A stretch of DNA of 42,674 nt, taken from assembly GCA_030267965.1 (NCBI GenBank), contig BRYA01000067.1, positions 41,915-84,588 on the forward strand. Direction: 5' to 3'. Each line of letters starts with the position of its first letter. Positions within the stretch are counted from its first letter, which is position 1. This document shows, one piece after another, positions 1 through 8,477 of this stretch. The DNA is from Triparma columacea (taxonomy: Eukaryota; Sar; Bolidophyceae; Parmales; Triparmaceae). A program made the position numbers and the translations under genes. The notes beneath the pieces were generated by a model. The model made no database searches. It was not told the origin of the DNA and saw only the letters and a list, made by a program, of their open reading frames with translations.

Positions 1-207
1 TTTGTAAGTTTCAAATTTCTCCACAACATCCTCCAGACCCACAGTGAAAGGTAGGCCATTTAAATCGAATTTCTTGCTTCTGCCGTACCGCATTCCTCTG
101 TAAGACTGTCTTGGAGGAGGAAATTTACAAAGAGAGGAAACCATTACGCCAAGACGAGATCTATTAGAGGGATGGAGAAGGGTACGGACGGAACGGATTA
201 CCAACAT
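1..207 (-). CDS. 5' part of an unidentified gene, probably mitochondrial protein (cut by window edge)
   Basis: An open frame starts at an ATG at 205-207 and runs 69 codons to the left edge without a stop, so only the N-terminus is visible. The first 25 or so residues are rich in Arg, Ser, Leu and Val without acidic residues (it begins MLVIRSVRTLLHPSNRSR), which looks like a mitochondrial presequence. The following part (KKFDLNGLPFTVGLEDVVEKF) is hydrophilic and acidic. I do not recognise the family. An intron could begin before position 1. The reading is supported by open frame and composition only. Confidence 0.5.
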   Translation of the reverse strand, partial: MLVIRSVRTLLHPSNRSRLGVMVSSLCKFPPPRQSYRGMRYGRSKKFDLNGLPFTVGLEDVVEKFETYK

Positions 208-451
208 CGTTAGAAGGGGTATTTAAAGGACGACAGAAGGATGGTGAGTGGTGGACAGTGTGTGTGATTGGTGTAGATTGTGTTGGAAGTTTTTATACCA
301 AGTTTCGGATTCAACACGAGGTTTAAAGGCGTTTATTTTATTCCAATGTTCAAGTTAACGCTTGCCTTTTTTTCTTTGACGACACGTCCCTCACCCCCCC
401 CCTCCCTTTCCTCCCCTCCCATTTTCGTTCCTCCCTCTTGTTAATATTTCC

Positions 452-646
452 CTATTCTTGTTGTTTCTTGAAATCCCTATAAGGGTTAGTAGTCGGGCTG
501 TCCTCCAACCCCGTTAGCGTGTACGTTTGATTGTTAGCGCTTGCGTAGAGGAGAGCAGCAATGAAGATGGAAATCACACCTAGTGCCTTGAGCTGAGAAG
601 TTTTCTTGAAGCTATGAAATGGGGGGGAGGGGGGGGGGAGGTTCAT
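452..646 (-). CDS. Tandem duplicate of the last exon of the neighbouring plastid-type gene (small gene or relic)
   Basis: A 64-codon frame from 646 to a stop at 452-454 repeats the terminal exon found at 653-811; the two stops lie 201 bp apart. Over the 52 shared codons I count six differences: four synonymous (two Ile, one Gly, one Pro) and two replacements near the end (D/E and E/Q). It encodes one hydrophobic helix (LGVISIFIAALLYA) and a polar tail. One extra C after the copied acceptor-like TTTCATAG puts the frame out of phase with the upstream donor at 900. The same C places it in frame with an ATG inside the polypyrimidine tract. It may therefore be a new small gene, or a dead duplicate exon that kept its frame. 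Confidence 0.45.
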   Translation of the reverse strand: MNLPPPSPPFHSFKKTSQLKALGVISIFIAALLYASANNQTYTLTGLEDSPTTNPYRDFKKQQE

Positions 647-652
647 GTTTCC

Positions 653-1340
653 CTATTGTTGTTGTTTCTTGAATTCCCTATAAGGGTTAGTAGTAGGGCT
701 GTCCTCCAAACCCGTTAGCGTGTACGTTTGATTGTTAGCGCTTGCGTAGAGGAGAGCAGCGATGAAGATGGAGATCACACCTAGTGCCTTGAGCTGAGAA
801 GTTTTCTTGAACTATGAAATGGTGGGGGAGAGGGGGGAGGGGTTGGGGGAACGTTCTGAATTAGAATGTTTGAAAGTGTTACACACACGTTACACACACT
901 TGGTCTCTCAAAAAGCCGTTCAACTCCCGACTCACCTCCTGTATCCTAACCCTGGTAGCCTCTGGATCTTTGCTTCTCCCGATAGCCGCTTCCTCCCAGT
1001 TCTTATACCCGTCTTCCTTCATAGCTTTCTCCCCCGCCCTCAGCGCGAACCCGTCCGGGTCAACTAAGAAGGTTCCATACCTCTTCTCAGCGTCCTGTCT
1101 GGACAATTTCTTCTGCTTCATTAATCCTGTTATTGTTTTCTCGTATCCCGTTGGGTTTTTACGTTTTTCCAAAGCTAAGGCTTGCTTAGGTCCGATAACG
1201 TGTAGCTTGGTTGTGGATTTAAATGGATATTGAAGTGTATCGGAGGAGGTAGGGGGGGATGAAGGGTATAATGATGGGGAGGTGTAGAATGAATGAGTCA
1301 AAGGGACTAACATTAAAAGTAGAGAGAAGAAACAACGCAT
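653..1340 (-). CDS. Plastid-type small membrane protein, unknown family (2 exons)
   Basis: Exon 1 is 900-1340 and exon 2 is 653-811, joined in phase 0 across an 88-bp intron (donor CAA|GTGTGT, acceptor TTTCATAG|TTC), giving 199 aa. I chose the Met at 1340 over the one at 1391 because it begins directly with a signal peptide (MRCFFSLLLMLVPLTHSF). The Phe after the predicted cleavage zone and the Ser/Thr/Pro-rich stretch that follows resemble the bipartite plastid targeting of heterokonts. The middle is a charged, probably helical soluble region (about residues 55-147). Exon 2 supplies one TM helix (LGVISIFIAALLYA) and a short polar tail. I do not recognise the family. A tandem copy of exon 2 lies immediately downstream. 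Confidence 0.65.
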
Positions 1341-1586
1341 CGTGGAGAGAGGGGAGAGAGGGAGGGCTTTTTTTGAGAATCCTTGCTGCAAGAGGTCAAA
1401 ACAATAATTCCAGGGAAAGGTCAGAAAGGGAGGAAAGTATGTGACAAGAGGAGGTGAAGTGGGTATTCGACTTTATAAAAACACTCGTCCGCTCATCCGT
1501 TTGAAAGTATCGGCCTCGAGTTTCCATAAAACTCGTCATTCTTTAAACCCAGCTCTTATGTAAAATGTTCTTGTATTCCTAATTCC

Positions 1587-2179
1587 CTACCATCCCGAGT
1601 TGTCCTCCCCCCCCCCCTCAGCCCTGGTCATAAGCCATTCCGGTAGCTCCCTCCAGTAAACCCCGTATACGCACCACCAGCATATGGAGCACAGCAACCA
1701 GACACAAAGGACTACCAAACTACGTGATACTAAAGCTGACAAAAAGGGGATCGGGGGGGGGGGGGGGTGAGATTGTAGTAGTTCTTACACACATTTCGTG
1801 CCTTCACCCCTGCTTAAAGCGTTGGTCATTCCCCTTTAAAAAATGGACAACCCTCCTCCTCCCCCCACCCCAACCCCTCACCTACTAATTCCGGGTTGGG
1901 TGGATCCTCATCTTCACCGTCACCGTGTTCCACCTCACCACCACCGTAAACCCACCCCTTTACCCAAGCCCTTAGGGTTAATCTAACCTTGTGTGTATGT
2001 GGAGTATTATCCCCATCTCCATCTGTTGTTTGTAATCTTAATCTCTTAGTTTCTGCGCGGTGTTTGTAACCGTATACTTTATCGTGGTTTGCGAATACTA
2101 TACCAAATTGGAGGAATGGGAGGAGGTAACCAATGTAATGGACGATTAGGAGAGGGGTCGAGGGGGGGGATGACTCCAT
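1587..2179 (-). CDS. Small two-TM membrane protein, unknown family (2 exons)
   Basis: Exon 1 (1882-2179) ends GTA G|GTGAGG. Exon 2 (1587-1735) follows an acceptor TTTTTGTCAG and restores the frame (phase 1), giving 148 aa. Exon 1 encodes an N-terminal hydrophobic helix (about residues 9-30, LLIVHYIGYLLPFLQFGIVF) and a hydrophilic loop ending in an acidic, Gly-rich segment. Exon 2 encodes a second helix rich in Trp, Cys and Val (about residues 105-128) and a short tail containing YWRELPEWL. The matching phase and the second helix make this reading better than the single open frame that runs into the intron. The intron includes a 15-base C run on the coding strand. Function unknown. Confidence 0.55.
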
Positions 2180-2762
2180 TCTTTTGAAGGTTGGGTTTGA
2201 TTACTGTTTTTATGGATGGTGTGATGAGGTAGATAGCTAGGGAGGGAGGGATTGCAGTTTGAGGACGTGAATGTTTATATTTGAATGAGTGAGGTTGGAT
2301 TTGCTCTCAGGATTCTCTCTGGCCGGAAGGCCGGAACGGGTTTGGGCAATAAATTTAGCTTTCAAATAAAGGTAAAGCGGACAACAATGACAATGATAAC
2401 ACTTTCCAAGGCTTTCACCTATTGTTATTTTTCCTTTTCGTTGATTTTTATCTCCTATTTACGCCAAGTTCAAGTTATCTCACCTCTTCAATCGCGGTCG
2501 ACTGACTGAGTGTTCATTGGGTTTGGATTTTTCCTCTCATAGACAAGATAATACTACTTTCGGCCATATTTCCGATACTGTTAGTATCATATTGGGGCTA
2601 CTATGGGTAGAAAACCGCCATTGACGCCGCAATGACACATTCCTTGAGGGGTCTCACCATCCCTCTCCCTTGTTCTTTGTCAATCACACCACACTAACCC
2701 TCCTGATCCTGTCAATTCTGCATCTTATTCAAGGCGGCACCTAAGAACCCCTTTATCCACCA
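2180..2762. other. Intergenic, divergent promoter region
   Basis: This 580-bp gap separates the starts of the minus-strand two-TM gene and the plus-strand GNAT gene, so it should hold both promoters. I see no clear TATA box. Just before the GNAT start the phrase CCACCAATGT is repeated (about 2757 and 2785) together with GCAGCACCT, a short internal duplication that continues into the coding region. No coding signal stands out. Confidence 0.4.
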
Positions 2763-3782
2763 ATGTTCAATGCAGCACCTTATCCACCAATGTCCAAGGC
2801 AGCACCTAAAGGCTTCCGCTTCTCAAAGGCCTCCGCTTCACCTGAACCCACACCAAAACCAGCCGCCTCTGCATCCTCAGCTTACCCACCAATGTCCAAC
2901 AACATGAGCATCTCTAGCTCGGATGCTGCTTTGTATGATTTTTTTGCACAGTCATTGAATCATTCACCTCCTACTACAACTACTACGAATACTCCCAACC
3001 CGATGGAAAAGCCCAAACCGAGTGCGGGCAAGGAAAAATCCTTTGATGGTTTTAACTTTTCAATCGAGTGGACCATGCGACAGGACGGCAGCACAGGGCC
3101 TGGTATTACCAATGTTCTCCATTACACAGGAACTGTGAAAGCGGAACACCGGGACGGGACAGAGGAGGATTGCGGTGAGATCCATTGCACGAAGATTTTA
3201 CGCAACAACATGATGAATGATGGAGAGAGTTGTTACGATACTTGTGACTGTGTTAGCTCCGAACTTGAGCGAGTCGCGCATCTTGTAAGATCCATCGACC
3301 TGGGTGATACTGATAGGAGGGAGGATGAGACTGATCGTGACAGGGAGAGGGCTAAATTCCAACGTATGATGCTTGATAAGACTGTGATTACCGCAGAGGA
3401 CGGAGAGTTCGTAAACGAGGTTGGTGACAAGTGGGAGATCACGCAAGGCGACATCTTGTATGTCTCGAAAGTGAAAGTCAAGGAGGAGTACAGGGGAATG
3501 GGACTCGGTTTGTTCCTTCTCGACGCCGCTGACAAACAGTTAAATAGTTACATGTCGTTAACCCTGCTGGTGCCGTTCCCGCTCGTCTACGACGAGAACC
3601 GTAGGATGGACCGCTCGAATCTCAAGGCGGACATGAAACGTCTTGCTGCCTACTACGGTCGGCTCGGCTTCGGGAGCCTTGGATGGCCAGAATCATCGGG
3701 GTCCTGGTTCGTGGCGAGGTGGAATGGGTATAATAAACCCAAGATCGAGACTGTTTGCCCCTTAGCATCACAGTTCTATTAA
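2763..3782 (+). CDS. GNAT-family N-acetyltransferase-like protein
   Basis: Single exon, 339 aa. The first 90 or so residues are low complexity (Pro, Ser, Ala, Thr, with the phrase YPPMS twice) and probably disordered. The rest is folded. Residues about 228-262 read YVSKVKVKEEYRGMGLG followed by a hydrophobic helix, which is GNAT motif A: a beta strand leading into the R/Q-x-x-G-x-G/A loop (RGMGLG, about 243-248) that binds acetyl-CoA pyrophosphate. About 50 residues later KADMKRLAAYYGRLGFGSLGW matches the motif B region (helix, then YxxxGF). A Cys-containing stretch (GESCYDTCDC, about 157-166) lies before it. The substrate cannot be told. An in-frame stop shortly upstream supports this start. 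Confidence 0.7.
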   Translation: MFNAAPYPPMSKAAPKGFRFSKASASPEPTPKPAASASSAYPPMSNNMSISSSDAALYDFFAQSLNHSPPTTTTTNTPNPMEKPKPSAGKEKSFDGFNFSIEWTMRQDGSTGPGITNVLHYTGTVKAEHRDGTEEDCGEIHCTKILRNNMMNDGESCYDTCDCVSSELERVAHLVRSIDLGDTDRREDETDRDRERAKFQRMMLDKTVITAEDGEFVNEVGDKWEITQGDILYVSKVKVKEEYRGMGLGLFLLDAADKQLNSYMSLTLLVPFPLVYDENRRMDRSNLKADMKRLAAYYGRLGFGSLGWPESSGSWFVARWNGYNKPKIETVCPLASQFY

Positions 3783-3975
3783 GTGAATGTGACAGAGCGA
3801 GGTTTTCCCGCTCGGTGAGAACGAAGGAGCTTCGATGAGGACGAATGGCGAAGAGCAAATAATTATATCGTCTGGTGTAAAAAAAGAAATTAAACCCCAT
3901 GTTTTTCCCTCCATCCAAAGGGACAAATAGAGTACAATCTTCATACATTCTGTGTTTTTGTTTCTACTGTTTCAT

Positions 3976-5154
3976 TCACTTCTTCTTACCCCTACCATTC
4001 TTGCCCTTCTTCCCCTTCTTGCCATTCTTCCCCGTCGCAACTGCTCCTTCCGCTACTCCCACATCCGCTACTCCCACATCCGTTCCTCCCCCCCTCATCC
4101 CCTTCCCTGTCTTGGATCTTTTCTTCACCATTGCCTCACTCTCCCCCCTTTCGTTAAGCGGTCCCGTGCATTGCACCCTGTGCTCCCTCCAGTGCTTGAC
4201 CTGGCACGACCGAGAGCAGTAGGCGACAGTGCGGCAGGGACACATTAGGAGCTTGTCACGCTCCTTGGCAGTTAGAGCCTCGCAAACAAAGCAGCAGAAG
4301 GGACGGCCTTGAAGGTACTGTTTCGTGATGTTGGCAATTATAGGATCGCGATAGGAAGGAGGGCATAAATTGAATTTGTCTCGAACTACGTCGGGATCAG
4401 GCTTTCCGAGATGAAGAAATGTTGCGAACATCTTTATTGCGACATCTCTACTAAGCCTATCGTTAAGGTGTTCTCCTTTGCACGCTTGGAGGCAATGACC
4501 AAACACATTATCCACGTTGTTGGTGGTTGGAATAACACCGCGCGTGAGAAATAGCCTACATATGTCGTGTGCTCCATAACTGAAAGTACTAGTAAGTGGT
4601 GAAACAACACTTCCATCAGAGTTAACCATTGTCTTGTTCACATTTGCTCCATGATCGAGAAGTGCTATGGCCTGATCAATGTGTCCCACTTTAGTAGCAA
4701 GCACCAAAAGGTTGGAAAAGTTTTTCACTATCCCTTCGAGTCGTAGGTCCATATTAGGGTCAAGTCCATGTTCTAAGAGCAATCTTAAGATTGTTGAATT
4801 GCCACTCTTCGTCATTGATTCTTGTGCGGCCATGTACATGGCTGTATCGTTGTCGAAGCCAGCCTCTAAGATAAGCTTGACCATCTCAACATTATTGTGA
4901 TCAGAGGCGTTTGCGAGAACTGAAGCTACCCCATCCTTATCTATCCAAACGCCTAACAAAACCTCAGGACCATGTTCCTTGGCATACCCCTTGATGCGAT
5001 CCCAGTCTTGCTCGCCAGCCCATTTCAAGCATAACTTCTGACCATCTGTCAAATCGTCCCATCCATGTAATGCTGTCACATTTGTGGTCTCTGATGAATT
5101 GTGTGACGATTGTACCTCTGATTGTGATTCCATTTTTGAGCGAACCTGCCCCAA
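3976..5154 (-). CDS. Ankyrin-repeat protein with MYND zinc finger
   Basis: Single exon, 392 aa (385 if the Met at residue 8 is used). Residues about 60-210 contain ankyrin-type helices and hairpins, such as NVEMVKLILEAGFD, ILRLLLEHGLDPN and AIALLDHGANVNK. Residues 288-329 form a MYND finger: C288-x2-C291, C305-x-C307, C313, C317, H325 and C329, around the typical AYCSRSCQVKHWREH core. The first metal pair is spaced normally; the CPC pair is one residue shorter than usual. The C-terminal 50 or so residues are Gly/Lys-rich and basic, ending in a KKGKKGKNGRGKKK-type tail. Such proteins are usually protein-interaction adaptors; the partner is unknown. It converges on the GNAT gene across 193 bp. 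Confidence 0.85.
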   Translation of the reverse strand: MGQVRSKMESQSEVQSSHNSSETTNVTALHGWDDLTDGQKLCLKWAGEQDWDRIKGYAKEHGPEVLLGVWIDKDGVASVLANASDHNNVEMVKLILEAGFDNDTAMYMAAQESMTKSGNSTILRLLLEHGLDPNMDLRLEGIVKNFSNLLVLATKVGHIDQAIALLDHGANVNKTMVNSDGSVVSPLTSTFSYGAHDICRLFLTRGVIPTTNNVDNVFGHCLQACKGEHLNDRLSRDVAIKMFATFLHLGKPDPDVVRDKFNLCPPSYRDPIIANITKQYLQGRPFCCFVCEALTAKERDKLLMCPCRTVAYCSRSCQVKHWREHRVQCTGPLNERGESEAMVKKRSKTGKGMRGGGTDVGVADVGVAEGAVATGKNGKKGKKGKNGRGKKK

Positions 5155-5158
5155 GTGT

Positions 5159-5398
5159 AAGTTTATAGCGGAAATTTACGATGGAGAGGCAGGCTAAGGA
5201 GGAGGTTATAATGAGGGCGAGCGTGCAGAGCGATGTTGCCGGTCGGCGAGAAGGAGCGGAGGGAGGCTAACCTGAGGGACCTGGCGAAACAGGCTAGGGC
5301 GGAGAGGGGAATGGGGGGAGGAGGGAAGAGGACTAAATTTGAGAGCGACGACGAAGACGACGAAGACGACGAAGACGCGGGCGTTGATGTAGGGAGGG
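5159..5398 (+). pseudogene. Frameshifted fragment of an SNW/SKIP (PRP45-type) splicing factor gene
   Basis: Three plus-strand frames read together match the conserved SNW-domain segment around the family's ALY-(I/V)A-(E/D)-x-KAREAV-MR and KEKE-LR-LAQKAR motifs. Frame one gives KFIAEIYD. After a one-base shift comes ERQAKEEVIMRASVQSDV, and after another shift GEKERREANLRDLAKQARAER followed by a basic and then an acidic (DDEDDEDDEDAG) stretch. Both shifts are single-base-scale indels and no intron fits. Nothing of the rest of the gene is visible, and the fragment begins only 5 bp from the ankyrin-MYND start. It looks like a truncated, decayed duplicate. A sequencing error could explain the shifts but not the truncation. 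Confidence 0.65.
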
Positions 5399-5602
5399 GC
5401 CTTCGCGATTCTTGCAAGAAAGAAAGAAAGTCCTCTTTGTTTGATCAACTTCTTTTCTTCACTTTTACTTCACCTTTTCTTCACCCACTTCACTCCTGAG
5501 TTCTTGAATTTAGTTGAATTTGAACGTTAGAAATCGTCTTAAATACTTCATATTGTGGCTGTTATAAGATATTGAACGTTATTGCGTGCTAGAAAGGAAA
5601 AT

Positions 5603-6758
5603 ATGAGGAGACTTCTTCTTCCATCATTGGTTCTGGCTGCAACAATTAGGGCTTATACAGCGCTACAATTTGATGTTATTACAAATAGATGCACACATAG
5701 ATACACACACAACATTCAGCTAAGAGCTGAGAGGTAAGTGACGAAAATAAGACGAAAATATGACGCTTTTTGAGATGCTTTGTTCCGCTGATGTAAATAT
5801 ACCACAACTTCGGACCTTCTATGATATGCGGCGTGCATTTCGGAGACACGCGCAATGATATAACGCCAGTTTAAGAAACGGCTGCCAAACGACTATACTG
5901 AGGAACAAACACAACCCAATAACAAGCTGTCTGTAGGTTAACACTGTACCTTCCCGTCAAGAGTCACCTAACACACAATCGCACTCGATATCCGCTATCC
6001 CCACTCTCCTCCTACACACACACACACATTCAACGATGCAGGTAAGGAAGGAGAGAAGGAGAGGTATCACGAAGTTGTTTGAGACGTTGAATGTTGTTTG
6101 TTCCGCTGATGTAAATATACCACAAGCACTTCTTATGTATGATATGCGACGTGCATTTCGGAGACACGCGCAATGATTTAACGCCAGTAACCTGCAAATG
6201 GCTGCCAAACGACCATACTGAGGAACAAACACATGACAACAAGAAGCTGTAGTAGCTTCACACTATACCTTCCTGTGTAAGAATCACCTAACACCCATCT
6301 TCAATCGCACTCGATATCCGCCGCCCCCTCACACACACATTTGACGATGCAGGTAAGGAAGGAAAGAAAGAAGGAGAGGTATTGCAAAGTCTTTGAGATG
6401 TTGATTGTTGTTTGTTCCGCTGATGTAAATATACCACAACTTCCATAGGTATATGATATGCGACGTGCATTTCGGAGACACGCGCAATGATATAACGCCA
6501 GATATTTAACCGGCTGCCAAACGACCATACTGAGGAACAAACAACAACAACCAACGACCAACAACAAAAACGTCTTCATTCCCCCACCCCTTTCCTCACC
6601 CCCCCCCCCAAACCCCCCATACACAACCCCCCGCAGCTCCGGAGGCTACTACGACAACGTCCCTCCCTCCCGTTCCAAGAACAACCCCAACAAAAACCGC
6701 AAAAAGCAAGCCTCCTCCTCCTCCTCCTCCTCCCCATCCTTCCCCCGCCGCCGTCCAC

Positions 6759-6792
<34 letters not shown>

Positions 6793-8262
6793 CTCCTCCC
6801 CCTCCTCCTCCTCCTCCTCCTCTCCCCGTTCCGGTAAAACCTACCGTCATTCCCCTCCCCCTCTCCCCTTCACTCCCCCCCCCCCCGCTGACCCCTCCTT
6901 CTTCTCCTCAACACCTCTCTCATCCCTAACCAACCTCTACCCAAAGGGGAGGCTGAAGGCAGTCTTCCCGCATGGGGAAATGACCAAGATTCAGGCAACT
7001 GCTATCAGGGAACTCGCGCCTGCAAAGAGAGAAGAGAAGAATGTTAAAAAGAACCCTAAAAACAACAACAACGACAACAACAACAACAACAACAAGAAAC
7101 AGAAGACGGCTGTCGTAATAGGGGAGCAGACGGGTGGTGGTAAAACCCTCTCATACGCCGTTCCTATCGTATGTTCTATCCTACCAAACACCCCAACCTC
7201 ACCCTCCTCATCCTCACCTCCTTCTACCTCAAAGCCTACCGTTCGCGCGGTAGTTGTTGTACCTACATCTGAACTTGCTATGCAGGTGGGGAAGGTATTT
7301 AAGAACTTAAGCGGAAGGGGTGGTGTTAACTTTAAAACCGTCGTTGCTGGGGGTGGGGACGACAATGGGAAGGGGGTTAAGAACGTTGGGGACTCTGTCA
7401 GGAAAAGTAAACTATCACTAAAGAAGGGAGGCTGCGACGTCCTTGTAGGGACACCGGGGAGAATCCTCAGCCTGGTTAAGTCGAGATCCATCGTAGTAGA
7501 CGAGGTAGAATTTGTAGTCTGCGACGAGTTCGACGTACTGCTAACGGACGATTCATTCAAGGAGCAACTTGGGGGGATCGCTAAAGGCATGGGTAACCCT
7601 GGTACTAGATTTGTATTCACCTCGGCAACTTGCCCTAAAGACGTAGTCAATACGGTTAAGGAGGAATTCGGGAACTCGGAAACTGAAATCATAACAGGCC
7701 CAGGTCTCCACCGTGCCCCACGGGGTGTGGAGGAGTTCGTGGTTGAAGCTAGGGTCGAGGAGAAGGAGAAGGCCGTCGAGGACGCGCTTAGGGAAGGGAA
7801 GTGCGAAAGGACTGTAGTGTTCTGTAACACTGTCGAGGGTGTTAGGAAAGTCGAGAACAGACTTAAGAGGAGAGATAGGGGGGGGAAGGTATGGAACGTC
7901 CTCGCTTACCACGGGGGGATGACGAAAGAACGGAGGGAAAGTAACATGAGGGAGTTCGTCAGGGGTAGGGAGGGTAGGGATGGGGTCATTATCGCGACGG
8001 ACAGAGCGGCGAGGGGGGTGGACTTTGGGGGCATGCATGTTGGACATGTTATCATATACGAGTTCCCAAAGAGCTCGGCAGAGTACGTAAGGAGGGTAGG
8101 GAGGACGGGGAGGGGAGGGAGGAAGGGGAGGGTCACGGTTATTGTGGGGGGGGAACAGGGAGGAAGAGCAAGGAGAATGGTTGGGGGGGGGAAATTAGAG
8201 GTGGAAATTGAAAAGGTTGGAAGAGAGGAATGGGACGACTTTGGGGGGGAGGAAGGGGAGGA

Positions 8263-8293
<31 letters not shown>

Positions 8294-8326
8294 GAGGAGG
8301 AGTGGGGAGGGGGGTTACTGGACTGA
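5603..8326 (+). CDS. DEAD-box RNA helicase, probably organelle-targeted (2 exons)
   Basis: Exon 1 (5603-5733) ends GAG AG|GTAAGT. Exon 2 (6637-8326) follows CCCCGCAG|C and restores a Ser codon, giving 606 aa. The N-terminus (MRRLLLPSLVLAATIRAYTA) looks like a signal or transit sequence. A poly-Ser/Pro linker follows (about residues 70-130). Motifs in order: Q motif (TKIQATAI), motif I GEQTGGGKT (206-214), Ia VVPTSELA, Ib GTPGRI, motif II DEFD (340-343) in place of DEAD, motif III SAT, IV VVFCNT, V ATDRAARGVDF and VI RRVGRTGR. An Asn-rich insert sits between the Q motif and motif I. The C-terminus is a Glu run. The 903-bp intron carries three tandem structured elements. DEFD and the Arg in place of His in motif VI are departures from the family norm. 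Confidence 0.85.
5778..5910 (+). ncRNA. C/D-snoRNA-like structured RNA candidate, copy 1
   Basis: The core is closed by complementary ends (TTTGTTCC near 5779 and GGAACAAA near 5902). TGATGT follows the 5' arm by two bases, and CTGA lies directly before the 3' arm. That is the layout of a C/D box snoRNA terminal stem with boxes C (RUGAUGA) and D (CUGA). Box C matches only its UGAUG core. An internal hairpin TGCG-x-CGTG / CACGCGCA with one bulged base and an 11-base loop is followed by AATGATATAA, a possible C' box. The target is unknown. It ends 26 bases before a possible acceptor (CTGTAG, 5936). Confidence 0.45.
6096..6230 (+). ncRNA. C/D-snoRNA-like structured RNA candidate, copy 2
   Basis: It has the same architecture as the first copy, here with a 9-bp closing stem (GTTTGTTCC / GGAACAAAC), TGATGT and CTGA boxes, and the bulged hairpin (bulge A instead of G). 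It differs from the other copies mainly in two windows, about 6127-6140 and 6187-6199, while stem, boxes and hairpin are unchanged. The segment just before CTGA (CAAACGACCATA) is conserved and would be the main guide if this is a C/D RNA. Confidence 0.45.
6410..6542 (+). ncRNA. C/D-snoRNA-like structured RNA candidate, copy 3
   Basis: Third copy of the element, with the full 9-bp closing stem, TGATGT, bulged hairpin, AATGATATAA and CTGA. The repeat unit ends directly after this core, so only the core was kept. It lies 94 bases before the helicase exon 2 acceptor at 6636. Confidence 0.45.
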
Positions 8327-8477
8327 TTGTAAGGAGAGAATGTTAAGAACCCAAACGACTTCTGTTTTTCAATACAAGCAAGGAAAGATTTACGGTCTGT
8401 GCTTGTTTTTCAACCGCGCTCTCCTAGCCATCCATCCGCCCCATCAATTCACGTACCCTCTCGCCTCACGTCCCTTT

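Larger units (their letters stand above)
5768..6545 (+). repeat. Tandem array of a ~316-bp unit (about 2.4 copies) inside the helicase intron
   Basis: The phrase TTTGTTCCGCTGATG begins at 5779, 6097 and 6411, giving periods of 318 and 314 bp. Each unit has a strongly conserved core of about 133 bp and a less conserved spacer of about 180 bp containing GATGCAGGTAAGG (a good splice donor) and a short CA run. The third unit stops after its core. The whole array lies between the splice sites at 5733 and 6637. Confidence 0.9.

Noticed and set aside
2285..2509. 74-codon plus-strand frame with a hydrophobic C-terminus
   Set aside because: It starts inside the divergent promoter region, and composition and context do not support a gene.
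5778..6542. MITE-like transposon with terminal inverted repeats
   Set aside because: Complementary ends and repetition would fit, but copies are in strict tandem register, no target-site duplications are visible and the internal hairpin and boxes are selectively conserved. Kept only as the alternative to the RNA reading.
6576..6850. Gly-rich minus-strand frames
   Set aside because: These are the reverse of the poly-Ser (TCC) coding run of the helicase exon 2.
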